Of a stretch of 64,000 nucleotides of DNA, positions 44,701 to 55,542 are shown piece after piece. The notes under the pieces were generated by a model, which saw only the letters and a program-made list of their open reading frames with translations, was not told the DNA's origin and made no database searches. Origin of the DNA: Dactylis glomerata (taxonomy: Eukaryota > Streptophyta > Magnoliopsida > Poales > Poaceae); assembly GCA_007115705.1 (NCBI GenBank), contig QXEO01000415.1, positions 378,376 to 442,375 on the forward strand. Reading direction: 5' to 3'. Within the stretch, counting starts at the first letter, position 1. Every line of letters starts with the position of its first letter. The translations under genes were made by a program, and so were the position numbers.

Positions 44701-46347
44701 AATGGTGCAGAGATTCAGTGGTGAATTTGCTTAAGCAAAATATGATTCCTAGAGGTTTTAGCCAGGAAAATGATTTGTGGTGATATCTATTGCCCTAGTT
44801 ATCGATTGATCTGTTGGTTGTATTGAGGTGCATGACCTGTTGGTCTTGTGCCCAGCAACCAATGTTGGAATGCTTTATAGGGTGGTGAAACTTACCTAAA
44901 TATCAGGCCTATGATGCTGGTCTGAGGCCCTTTTAACTAAGTGAAGTGATTTGCTTGAAAACAACTCCAGGGTTTTAAGATGTGATGCTCAACCTATTCC
45001 TATTGTGTGCTTGAGGTGTATAACCTGTTGGTTATGTGCCCAGCACAACATGGTCAATAGCTTGCTGCCTTGTTGCTAAACTGAACCTGCCAGTGAAGTT
45101 TATACTGAGGCTTTTACCCTGGTTTATGTATATTTGGCTTTTAATTCTTAATTCCCTATGATGAGCTTGGCAAAGCATCTCTTCGCCAAACTGAGGGCTT
45201 TTCCTATGTACTACACATGCTTGAACCATGCTCTAGCAGTGTGGTGCTGTGAGGTGATATATTCTACTTGATGCCTGAAGTTTTGCAGCAAAGATGTTGT
45301 TATCTGCTGCTGCTGCTTGCTGGTGGTGATGGCTTGCTCCTTGCTTGCCTTCTCCTCCTGGTTCAGCTCCTGGGCTTGTCCTTCTCCTCCTGGACTTGCT
45401 GCTGATTACTTGTCCTTCTCCTCCTGGGCTTGATCTTGAGCTTCAGTACATCCTCATGGTTTTGCTGGATGATTTCTAGTGTTTAAGTGGTGCTGTGCAA
45501 GAACTTGTGATGTTCTTGGTGATGTTTCCCTGCTAGTCGAATGGGAGCTGCTTCTCCTGGTGATGCTCATCTAGCCGGCTGCTTGGTTTGCAGGCAGCTG
45601 TGGTGCTGCTAGCTCCAGCTTCCCGGTCCTGTGACTGAGCTGCTTGTGTGTTGTGTGCCTGTTTCCTCGCTCAGTTCGATCTCATCCACTGTTGGCCGTG
45701 CTGTGAAACTGCTTTGCACCACTCTGTTTTGCACCCCAGTAAATAATAGAACAGATTCTACACTTGGTCCAAATACTCAATGATGCAAATGGCAATGTAA
45801 TTGCCAAAGTCTGAGAGAAATATTATACTAACCCTAACCTTGTATTCTTTTATTTGCTGTTTATTTGAAGGTTGATGATTCAAAACCATCATGAGGATCT
45901 TGAAGATGCAAAAGCTAGTTTAGGATTAGTCTTCTTTAATTTTTCTCTTTTGTAATTTTCTTTTTACTTTACCAATATGTAAAGACATTGTAAATGTGTT
46001 TTAATATTAATAAATTGATATTTCAACTTACTTTATTTACTTATTCCAATTCTATTATCCAACTCAATTAATAATTGGGTTATTCCTTTATTAATGATTA
46101 TTAATTCAAATTTGGGAATATTCAACAATCAAAATGAAATTCCAAAATCACTTAAACATCAACATCAAGAGATCATAACAAAACCCATAACATTCTAATA
46201 ACCTCTAACTCTAAATGTGATTAGATAGGAGCTTTGCTCTCTCAGGTTTTTGAATTTGCGAAAAATTTACTCCGATTTTTAGATGCATGAATGCACAAAA
46301 GGTCCTAATTCTACCCTTCGTTTGATCCTAAATACTGGGATATTACA
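41779..46347 (-). repeat. 5' LTR of element F (4,569 bp)
   Basis: Minus strand TGTAATATCCCAG at 46347 to GGGTCACCGCA at 41779. It holds the second copy of the antisense gene-like unit (about 43740-46025), where the last acceptor site is altered (TTTGAAG instead of TTTTGCAG near 45866). Confidence 0.95.
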
Positions 46348-47960
46348 GATACCCCATGCAAGGTCCAGGTCGTCGATCCCTTGGCACCTGGATCCAATCG
46401 CCCTGTTGCGGCTGCCGACACTTCCACTCACCCATCTGTTGGGGCAGCCGTCACCGGAGCTCCCCAACCGCCGCCAATGTCAACCCTCCTCAAGGCCAAC
46501 CAAGAATATTCTTGGCCACAAGGGAGGTCAACAAAAATAACCTCCCGCTCTACACCACGCTGATGGACAACATCATCGCCAGCGCGGTGGCCCTCGCCAA
46601 TGTCGACCCAGCGGCTGACAACACCCTGGAGATCACCTACGCTAATAACCTCATCAACAAGTGCATCCAGCAGCAGCAAGATGGCTTCGACTCGCATGGG
46701 AGGGTGTACTCCCGCTCGTTTGGGAGCAGGGCGGCTTCCACCGGAAATCAAGCCATAGTCATCGCCGTTGCCGCGCCGGCTGTCAATCTCCAAAACTGCC
46801 CTCCTCCGGGGCAGGTGCAGCAACAAAACCAACCACGGAACGATCATCCCACATACTCCTCCAACGAGCCGCCGCATCATCAGCGGTACACCAACGACGG
46901 CCGGCATGTTGACGCATGCACCCACATCATCAACAAGCAAGTGTGGCGCGCGCAGCAGCCGTATGATTTGCGGTACACCGTCAACAATCACACCGAGCAA
47001 TCTAGTTCGCTCACGCGAGTCGGGCCTGCATGCTTTGGACCAATGGTCCAGGGCGAGGAGTACCAGCCAAACTTCAAAGCTCCAAGGGAGATCGAGAAGT
47101 ACGACCCCAAGCAAGATCCTGCTATGTGGATCGACACATACTTCATGTCAATGGGAATCGCTGGCCACACCGAGTTGCTAGCCACCCACTACCTGCCGTT
47201 GTTGGTGGACGGCAACACCAGGCAGTGGCTCAACAACCTCCCCAAGAACATCATCGACTCTTGGGACGAGATGCGATCGGAGTTCGTCAAGCACTTCCAG
47301 GACAACTACTCCCGCACTACCTCCATCGGCGACCTTGAGAAGTGCATCCAGCGAAGCAAGGAGTCCACTCGCAAGTGGCTCCGCCGCTGGCAGGACATAT
47401 GGGTGCGCTCCGCCGAAGTTCACCCCACCCTCGCCGTCAACATGTTCAATGGTTGCTGCCGCTGTGAGCCTCTGGTGGCCAAAATCAAGCGCGTCCTCGC
47501 CAAGTCCACCACCGACCTATCTCTGCCGGAGATCATCGAGATCGCCTGGCGATATGCAGAGGAGGACCCCATGCTCAATTCGGAAGATGAGTCGACCATG
47601 AAGAGCAATGTGCCGAGTGGGGGGGCCCACGATAGGACCACCACAGCCAAGATCTGTGCTACTGCAACACTCGCAATACTGGAATGCGCTCCGATCCTTC
47701 CGACCTCGTCGCCAACACCGGTCAGTCTGGCCCACGCGACCCCAGAGCATTCCGCCGCGACAGAGGTGGCTACCGCGGTGGCAACAACAACTACAAGGGC
47801 AAGAGCCTGAACAAGCCGAAATTCGATCCTTAAGCTATGCAGAACAAACCTTGCATCATGCACAGTATCCCAGCCCACCTGGCAAATCACTCCACCAAGT
47901 ACTGTCACACGCTCAAGGAGGTGGAGCGAGCGCGTGAGAAGACTCTCTACGCCGGCGACT
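46348..47960 (+). pseudogene. gag main part of element D
   Basis: After F's target duplication the frame resumes. Following a frameshift near 46480, a frame runs to 47810 and contains the retrotransposon gag core: GEEYQPNFKAPREIEKYDP, ATHYLPLLVDGNTRQWLNNL, WDEMRSEFVKHFQDNYSRT, STRKWLRRWQDIW. A degenerate CCHC-like stretch follows in another frame (CIMHSIPAHLANHSTKYCHT, 47850-47915). Stops at about 47830 and 47960 and the frame changes show it is dead. The order and motifs fit Tat-type gag. Confidence 0.75.
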
Positions 47961-48149
47961 AGCCCAAGGACAAGAACCACGGCAACAAATTCGGTCGCGA
48001 CGTCGGCTCACTCCATACCTTCACTAGGATGGCACGACAAGAAGCAACTCAACTGCGGTGTAGCAGTGCATGCCGTGACCCGCGTCGACATCATGCGCTT
48101 CCTCGACTAGTTCGAACAACCCATCGGGTGGAGCCGTGTCGACCAAGCT

Positions 48150-48660
48150 ACTCCAATCGAGTACCCAGGGCGCTGTGCCCTGATCGGCAGACCTAAAGTG
48201 GCTGAGTACTGGCTCCCAACGACACTAATGGATGGCGGAAGCTCCATCAACATCCTCTACCTCGACACCTTCCGGTGACTGCAACTCTCAGAATCGATGA
48301 TCGAGCCCACCAGATGCACGTTCAACGAAATCATGCCTGGTCGCAAGGCCTTTCCAATATGCAAGGTCACATTGCCGGTCACATTCGGTACCCCTCAAAA
48401 CTACCGCACCGAGCGGATAATCTTCGAGCTGGTCAACTTCCGCAGTCCCTACCACTGCGTCCTGGGGAGGCAGGCATTTGCCAAATTCATGGCGGTCTCC
48501 TACTATGCATAAAACCTACTCAAGATACCTGGGCCAAACGGCGTCATCACCGTTCATGGCGACTTCGACCTGGCTCAGGAATGCGAGGACAACGACGCCA
48601 AGCTTGCCAATGCCGTCATCGCGGAGGAAACAAACAATATATATTGGCGAGCTCGCCAAG
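48150..48660 (+). pseudogene. Aspartic protease region of element D
   Basis: Frames around 48215-48280 read LMDGGSSINILYLDTF (active site D-G-G), then a stop, then 48297-48512 with FELVNFRSPYHCVLGRQAFA, the usual end of Tat/Athila-type proteases. Further frame changes follow to 48660. Inactive. Confidence 0.7.
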
Positions 48661-50005
48661 TACTCCGACTCGGTTAACCTCGATGACCCATCCCTCCTGA
48701 AGAATCCTCAGCTCGAGGAAACTCCTAAGACATCCTTTGTGTCAGCCGTGCTCACTCGCCAGGTCGACCTCGTCCCCAGCAACTCCAGCCAGCAAGTCAC
48801 CATGGGCGCGCATTTAAATAGCGCATAGGAAAGCGCGCTCATCGAGTTCCTCTGTGAGAATCGTGACATCTTCGCATGGAAACCATCCGACATGCCAGGC
48901 ATCCCGAGGGAACTTGCCGAGCACAAATTATGCATCGACCCAAAGGCTCAACCTGTGAAGCAATCGCTTCGCCCCTTCAACGCGTAGCGACGCCGCGCGA
49001 TTAGGTAAGAGGTCAATCGGCTACTCGCTACCGGTTTTATTCGTGTGATCAAGCACCCGAGGTGGTTAGAAAATCCAGTCCTAGTCCAGAAGAAGAACAG
49101 GACCTGGAAGATGTGCATCGACTACACCAACCTCAATTCTGCCTGCCCAAAGGAAAATTTTGTTCAGCCATGGTTGACTCAACGACAGGTTTTGAGTCCC
49201 TATGCTTCCTGGACGCATACAACGGCTATAACCAGATCAAGATGGCAGAAGAGGACGAAGAAAAAAATGGCTTTCATCACGCCATTTGGATGCTTCTGCT
49301 ACACCATCATGACCTTCGGCCTCCGGAATGTCGGAGCCACTTACGAGCAATGCATGAAAGAGTGCCTCGCGAGCCAAGTTGGCCACAACATCCACGTCTA
49401 CATCGATGATGTGGTCGTCAAGTCAAACAGACAAGGAGATCTTCTCGCCGACCTTGCTGAAACTTTCACCAACCTGCAGAAGTACAACAATAAGCTTAAC
49501 CCGCAGAAGTGCACGTTTGGCGTCCCGTCAGGGCAGCTGCTCGGCTAGGTTGTCTCGGAGGGAGGTATCAAAGCTAACACTGAAAATATGGATTCCAGCA
49601 GGCGACTTCGCAAGGCGGAGTGCCTTCTTGACGTGCAAAAGCTCGCAGGACGTGTTGTAGCTCTCAGTCGCTTCATCTCAAGACTCAGGGAGAAGGCAAT
49701 GCCTCTTTACAAGCTCCTCCGCAACACTTCTATGTTCGAATGGACATAAGAAGCGGACACAGCACTTGAGGCGCTCAAGAAAGTGATCGCCGGGCCTACT
49801 CTACTCGCCGCTCCTGAAGCCAAGGAGCCCATGCTCATGTACATCGCTGTGACTAATTGCGTCGTCAACACAGTCATGGTCGTCAAACGACCAGAGAAGG
49901 CAGAGAGTACCCCATCCAGCGACCCGTGTATTACCTTAGAGAGGTCCTCACGGAGTTAAAAGAATGGTGCCCCCACTACCAAAAACTGGTGTACACCTTG
50001 TCTTC
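48661..50005 (+). pseudogene. Reverse transcriptase and RNase H start of element D, 3'-truncated
   Basis: Pieces in changing frames: FLCENRDIFAWKPSDMPGI (48850-48905), NPVLVQKKNRTWKMCIDYTN (49070-49130), AFITPFGCFCYTIMTFGLRN (49270-49330), VYIDDVVVKS with the catalytic Y-I-D-D (49395-49425), LSRFISRLREKAMPLYKLL (49665-49720), and the RNase H start PVYYLREVLTELKEWCPHYQ (49925-49985). Coding similarity stops about 50005. Numerous stops and frameshifts. Integrase and the 3' LTR are missing. Confidence 0.75.
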
Positions 50006-50229
50006 AGCTCCTTGCATCACCTCCTGCATCGACACCATCACCGGTTTTTGCAGCAGCCTTTGCACCGCTTCTGCTCTCTTGCACCAGGTCGTGCACCATC
50101 ACCGGCTCATGCACCATCCTCGGCTCCTTTTAGCTCCATGCAGTAGCTCTTGCACCGACACTGTCACCGGTTCCTGCACCACATCAAGGACCCACCCAAT
50201 AGCATCGTCTTTGAACGTTACCAAGGTGA
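50006..50229. other. Breakpoint region after D
   Basis: Imperfect short repeats built on TTGCACC/CACCGG (50020-50185) replace the expected RNase H sequence. Origin not recognised. Confidence 0.45.
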
Positions 50230-50640
50230 GCGGTTTCGGAAAAAATCCAAGCATCCAACAATCATGTGGAACAGATAATCGAATAGAGAGGCTGACATCG
50301 GGGACACATAGTCAAGTCCATATACGGCTACATCGAGCAACATGAGCTAGGTCACGGGAGGGAAAAAATAAGTCTGCTTGATTCACTGGCATCACAGCCC
50401 CATAGCCTAAAAAGCTTGATCAGAGTCGAAAATCAGACCCGAAATCGAAAAACGACATCTACCACGCACCGGTCGACCATGTACCGTGATTTTCCCAAAT
50501 CCGTGGCAGTAGAGGGCCACCAAAATGAGAAAAAATATTTTTCCATCTACCACACAACCGACCAAAATCGTGGTAGAAGAGGAGTCTTCATGAACGGTCG
50601 CCGGAGCCAGTTGTGGTAGATTGGCACTTTTGTTCTAGTG
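50230..50640. mobile_element. Probable CACTA transposon end (fragment)
   Basis: The sequence stops with TTTTGTTCTAGTG at 50640, whose complement starts CACTAGAACAAAA, the form of a CACTA terminal repeat. Subterminal motifs CTACCAC/GTGGTAG recur in both directions within 200 bp (near 50458, 50549, 50569, 50614), as CACTA subterminal regions do. The other end and a transposase are absent, and the left limit is a guess. Confidence 0.45.
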
Positions 50641-50870
50641 ATAGGTGGGGAGATGTTGCCAGAGCCGTCTCCGGTTGCCACTTCACCTTCATCGACATCA
50701 TCTCCTTCGTCACCATGATGAAGAGGGAGTAGTTTATCCCTGGACTACAGAATTGTGAAAGTAACTTTTATAAATATCTTTATTATGCTTCACTAATTAG
50801 AGTCACACAAGAGCTGCTTATCATAACTGTGACCATTTTTATATTACCTCTATGGTAGATCTTTTGTTAT
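50641..50870 (+). repeat. Relic of an A/B-type LTR
   Basis: The block TGATGAAGAGGGAGTAGTTT (50716-50735), preceded by CCATC/CATCATC-type sequence, resembles 3690-3715 of the A' LTR. It is very diverged and without ends. Confidence 0.4.
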
Positions 50871-51253
50871 TAGCCTAATACTGGCTACCCACCTAGGTAG
50901 ATATGCACCCCCTCTTAACTTTTGATTCAAGCGGTATAATCATGATTCAACTTGTTTTCCCAATAGAACACGGAATTTCGGTATGTAAAAGTGGTTTTAG
51001 ATTTTTAGTTTGAACTTTTTTTGGTCAAAGCCAACTCAAAACACAAGAAGTCAACGAAAATGGTCTTGTGAGTTGACTTTCACAAAAAAAATGCTCAAAT
51101 CAAGAATTTGAAAGCACTTTTGCACACCAAAATTATGCGATCTACTAGAAAAATAGTTGAAATAAGTTTATACAGTGTGAAAATGGTTAAAAATGCAAAT
51201 GTGCGTAGCTACACACCAGGGTAGCAAATCCACTCTCTTTGTTATTAAGATGA
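50871..51253. other. Intergenic, no feature recognised
   Basis: AT-rich sequence containing paired TGGTCAAAG/GTTGACTTT-like segments (51028-51080) that could be a decayed MITE, but no clear ends. Confidence 0.4.
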
Positions 51254-52323
51254 CTAGTTGAATGCCCGTGCGTTGCTACGGTATGTCATCTTTTTTCTCT
51301 CCTGCTCTCACTTATATACACACATGCAAAAAAAGATAACCAGGCATGACAATAATGTATTTGTCACCCTCTTCTTCCTTAACATCCGATCATTTTCACC
51401 ATTATGTCGTCATTATCCATTTCAATTTTCGCACTTTAATATGTAGTCAGCCTACTCCAACAACACCACAAGTCTTGTTTTGAGCATAATCACACCATAT
51501 AGAATAAATTGTATGAATAATAAGTGAAAAAAGTAATTGCCAAGTACAGTAAAGCAAGCTACAATTCACCGGCGCTTGTCCCACGGGAGGAGAAGGCCGA
51601 TGCCGTGGAAAGTATATAAAGATGCATTAATCATAAGGTGATAAGTAAGCTCAAGGAACATTTACCAAATAGCATGTAATGCATGGAACACGAAAATATA
51701 TATTTGGGATGAGAATCTGCTACACAAAATATATTGGGGATGAGAATCTGCTATATTTAATATTCAAAGAGCACTGCGCGAAAAAAAAAACCATCTTCTG
51801 GAACGATATGAAACACCGCTGCACAACAATATGAATAAATTAGAAGAAAGTGTGCCCTTGTCTCAGTTAGTAAAACAGTTGAAAAAAGAGACTATTCTTG
51901 GTAGTCATAGAGTTGGCAAATTTTTCGATGCCCAAACATCATTATAATTACAAAAGCAGCTATAGATGTGAGCCCATGACATGACTCATGACTCTCTACA
52001 CAAACGTGAAGTGATTTACCCCAATAACTATGTTATTTTAGCACATATATTACAATAAAAATCAGTTGTATGAATTGTCCGAATTAAGCAATCAGAATTT
52101 CTAGATACTATAGCAACTAATAACCTCCTTTGAAATTACATCCCACATTAAAAAAATTGAAACATGTTATTCTACCAACCCAACCCGGATTTAGCAGGAA
52201 TTCGCAGGTCGCTAACACATTTTAGTAACATGACAAAAGTACCACAGCACAACCTCGCATTTGCACAAGTGAAACGTAGCAAGGACATGGAAAATAATAA
52301 AATATGCTCACTGGGGAAAAACC

Positions 52324-52352
52324 TAGCAAAACTGCCCGTGCGTTGCAACCGG
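52324..52352 (-). repeat. Second Helitron-3'-end-like hairpin
   Basis: CTAG then TGCCCGTGCGTTGCAACCGG on plus, nearly the same as 51261-51280. The base next to CTAG is not the expected T (minus), so this may be a nested or duplicated terminus. Confidence 0.4.
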
Positions 52353-53347
52353 TCTAAAATAAATTGAATATATTTGTATGGATGCCACAAACATCCAAAT
52401 TGTGCAGATTTTGGGGGAAGAACTTAATTAACTGACTCCAATTAACCCATCCTTTTATCAATAGTAGAAAACCTATTTTGTGCAATCAAAGAAAGAAAGT
52501 AAATGCTATCTGGCACATAAAACTTACTACAGTGAAAAACAACATATCCAGCTAACTCGCACATCTGGTTACATTCAGGAGATCATCTACTTTAATGCGC
52601 TACAAAAGTGCAATAGTATCCTCACAACCTATTAAGGTCAGGATAGAAACATCATCTTCACCGGTCTTGTAGAAGCAAGATTTTGTATCACGAGGTGCTG
52701 CTCGTCACCTGGGCAGTGATGCCAACCACGAAAATAACCAAATCATCAATAGTCATGAGGCAAAGATCCTTGGAGGCACGTCGTGGTGGTCGTTCATGAG
52801 GGTATAGAATACAACGGATCATAAGCAAGAGTAAAGAGATCAAAGCACAACCTGAGCACAACTATACATTATCATCCTAATCATAATGCAGCTGACACAC
52901 GAGGGCCTTAACACGTGAGATTTTAACCCGCAACAGAATACATATTATCATGCATATTTTTTATAGACAACCCACCATAAATAAAGGTATTATCCTTTAC
53001 TGGTACCAAGTAACTTGGAGTAAACAATTAGCCATTCCGAGCAAAAAGACACATAGGTTCATTTTTCCACTCCTTGACGAATATACAAATGACAGTCTGT
53101 TGATTTTCCAATATCTTAGCAGAATATTTCTATTTAGGCGGAAATCATAGAATACAACAGAGCAAGTGGTTCACACAACAACTTATTATAGAAAAGAATT
53201 TTTTTCATATCCTCCAAGCACACTTACAAACAAGGTTTTAAAATTGCAAAGGTTGGCACACTTACATCACTGAGTTGATTAGGGGTCTAAAATAAATGAA
53301 TCTGATAGTATATTTTCTGACAGAGGTTTCGATAAAAATAGTATCTA

Positions 53348-53584
53348 CTACCTCCATACCGAATTATTAGGCAAATATGTATTTTAAAACATACTTTAAC
53401 CATTAATTTTAGTCAATAAAATATGAGATATTTGACATAAAAATTATACCATTGAAAAGTTCTTTTGAATTTGAATCCAATGGTATAACTTTTATATAAT
53501 ATATTATATATATTTTTGATTAAAATTAAAGGTCAAAGTTTATCTCAAAGTACGCAATTGCCCTATAATCCGGTACGGAGGGAG
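53348..53584. mobile_element. Stowaway-type MITE (Tc1/Mariner), 237 bp
   Basis: Terminal inverted repeats CTACCTCCATACCG and CGGTACGGAGGGAG with a TA duplication on each side (53346-53347, 53585-53586). The interior is AT-rich with further complementarity (ACCATTG/CAATGGT around 53450-53490). Non-coding. Confidence 0.85.
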
Positions 53585-53789
53585 TATCAAAAGATCAGTG
53601 TTTTGCATTAACGGAGTTGTCCAAATCTACCTCTCTAAGATTTAAAAAACACAGAGAAACATCAAAGGAGATAGCTGAATCCTTACACGCATAAGTCATA
53701 ACACCCAGCAGGTGGATGACACAGCTGGAGTATTGAATAGCAGAAGTACCAAAATTGAATGATTAGTGACCAGAAATATAACCTGTACC

Positions 53790-54370
53790 CCATTTTCTTG
53801 CTGCCCAGGAGGACCTCGTGGGAGGATCGAGCGAGTAGCCATGGGAGGCACCCTCCAGCGACTCCTCACCATCCTCGCCCCTCCTCCACTTCCCCAACTC
53901 CCGGGCCTCCTGAATGGTGCGTGCAACGGTGGAGGGTGGCTGCCGAAGCTCCACGGAGTGGATCGATTCCTACGCTCCCACAGATCCGGCACAGATGTGC
54001 ACGTCAGCTGTAGGATCCATCAAATCGGCGCCCTGCAACACCCACAGAAGCCATGCCACCCAAAAACCTAGCTCGTGTCAGACCGGCCTCCAAATTGAAA
54101 TCAAACAATTCTACACGGATAGGAATCGAGCAAAATGGAGGGGAGGAACGTGGGATCTATACGCAGGCACATGGTACTTGTGGATGTCGAGGCAGCGGAG
54201 CTGCTGGTGGTGCCATTTGTCGCCAACGGAGGGGGCATGGGACGCCAACTTCCCAAGCGATCCATGAACCATGGTTGTTGCGGCGGCTTGGAGCCCTCCC
54301 ACGTGTGGCCGGCCGCCGGCCGCCGGCGTCGCCTTGGAGGATACGGGAGTGAGAGCGAGGAGAGGGATGG
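53790..54370 (-). other. GC-rich gene-like fragment inside the Helitron candidate
   Basis: It has exon-like composition and overlapping short open frames on both strands (for example minus 54494-54111 and 53992-53696), but no conserved domain I recognise. Possibly captured exons. Confidence 0.3.
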
Positions 54371-54543
54371 CAATAGATTTTTTTGGGCCGGTCCAAATAC
54401 ACGAGTAGGATTTTTTTGTTAGGTGCGGTGGTAAAGTATGTAGTATATTTGGTTTTGCAGGGGTAAAATTAAAAATCAAATGATGTAGAGGCAAAGTGGC
54501 TTCACCAACTGCAAACCAATAGTAAAGATTTATAAGATGCAGA

Positions 54544-55542
54544 TTGCTAGTTGTCCTTAATTTGTTTATATATGTATATGTTATTCTGTTTATATATGTT
54601 TCGTTTTGATTAAACTAGTATGCTAAGTGTATATGGTGTGCATTAGGGAGAGTTATCTGACGGTATGCATAAGAAAGTGACAAGTGTGTTGTTATAATTT
54701 TTACCTTCTCTTGATTACATCATCGCTAGAGATAAACTAGAGATAAACGAATGCTTATTACTTTGTGTCATCCAATAACAGAAGGAATAGTATTATTTGC
54801 TCAAAGGTATACCAATTCCACGACCCAAGAGACACGTCCTACTACCGTCAACTCTTCGTGCAAGGTCGAGAAGAGACTCGAGCACACGGTCGGTCACGAC
54901 GACTCAGCAGCAGACGTACTCTGCGGTGTGCACCCACCCGTCCATCCAAAACAAAGACTCGCCCGACGACCGACCGATTCTCACGGCTTAATTTCCCCTC
55001 CGTTTTCCTGACCTCACTTGATTATCCTCCTTCACCACATCTCTATCTTAAAATTCAGGTTTTTCCAATACAGAAAAAGGTGCGCCTCTCCTTTCGCGCT
55101 CCTACTAGCAGTTGGCAGCTCCCTCGCGCACACACACTGACTGACACATGATCCTCCTCCTCCTCCTCCTCTCGCCGCCCGTCGCCTTCCAGCTTCTCTT
55201 CCCTTGCACGTCACAGAAGCTGCTGACACACACACCGAATCCCCATCGGACCAAACGCATTCCGTTCAGGTTCTCCAGCAGTACAATCCAAGCAACAAAC
55301 ATCCCCCTGTCTCTCCACTCTCAGACTCCATCTCCCTCGTCCGTCCATATCTCGGCTACGAGGAGTCGAGTAAGAACCCGGCAAGGTCGTGCCAGGGAGA
55401 GCCACCTCACCTAACCTCGCTCGCCACCAAACGCAGCTCAGCTCGTCGTTAGCCTCCTTGGATTCTTCCCTCTTGCACTCCCTACTCATAGCGAGGAGGT
55501 AGACGCTGAGGCGAGGTAATCGAATTGATCGGTCGGGCGGCG
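54544..55542 (+). promoter_or_regulatory. Upstream and 5' leader region of the VSR gene
   Basis: About 1 kb between the transposon and the VSR start codon. From 54830 it becomes GC-rich with CT-rich tracts (55150-55180, 55300-55330), typical of a grass gene's leader. An upstream ATG at 55148 opens 88 codons ending at 55414, and would be a uORF if transcription starts upstream of it. No convincing TATA box was found. Confidence 0.4.

Larger units (their letters stand above)
30925..46347 (-). mobile_element. Element F: Tekay/Del-like chromovirus, 15.4 kb, decayed
   Basis: The minus-strand order is 5' LTR 46347-41779 (4,569 bp), initiator-tRNA-Met primer site, an extra ORF (41573-40404), gag-protease (40059-38491), reverse transcriptase, RNase H, integrase with chromodomain (38415-35528), polypurine tract, and 3' LTR 35494-30925 (4,570 bp). 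Perfect target duplications GATAC flank it (30920-30924, 46348-46352). Very long LTRs, the Met primer site and the C-terminal chromodomain point to the Tekay/Del clade (family inference). Three nonsense codons, one frameshift and an in-frame deletion inactivate it. Confidence 0.95.
23164..50005 (+). mobile_element. Element D: decayed Tat-type Gypsy retrotransposon, split by E and F
   Basis: The plus-strand order is LTR (23164-about 23613), tRNA-Lys primer site, gag (interrupted by E after 23834 and by F after 30924), protease, reverse transcriptase and the start of RNase H, ending about 50005. No integrase or 3' LTR is found, so the 3' end is deleted. Removing E and F with their duplicated CCGAC and GATAC rejoins the gag region on either side. 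Many stops and frameshifts show long decay. Lineage is inferred from the D-G-G protease and the IDYTNLN reverse transcriptase motif. Confidence 0.8.
51254..54543 (-). mobile_element. Candidate Helitron (non-autonomous)
   Basis: On the minus strand it would start TCTGCATCTTATAAATC at 54543, preceded by A, and end with the hairpin CCGTAGCAACGCACGG (about 51266-51281) followed by CTAG at 51257-51254 and a host T. Helitrons insert between A and T, start TC, end CTRR and carry a hairpin near the 3' end, so both ends fit. A second hairpin plus CTAG lies at 52324-52352. No Rep/helicase is present. It includes a Stowaway MITE and a GC-rich gene-like fragment (53790-54370). The similarity of the hairpin to other grass Helitron ends is from memory. 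Confidence 0.42.
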
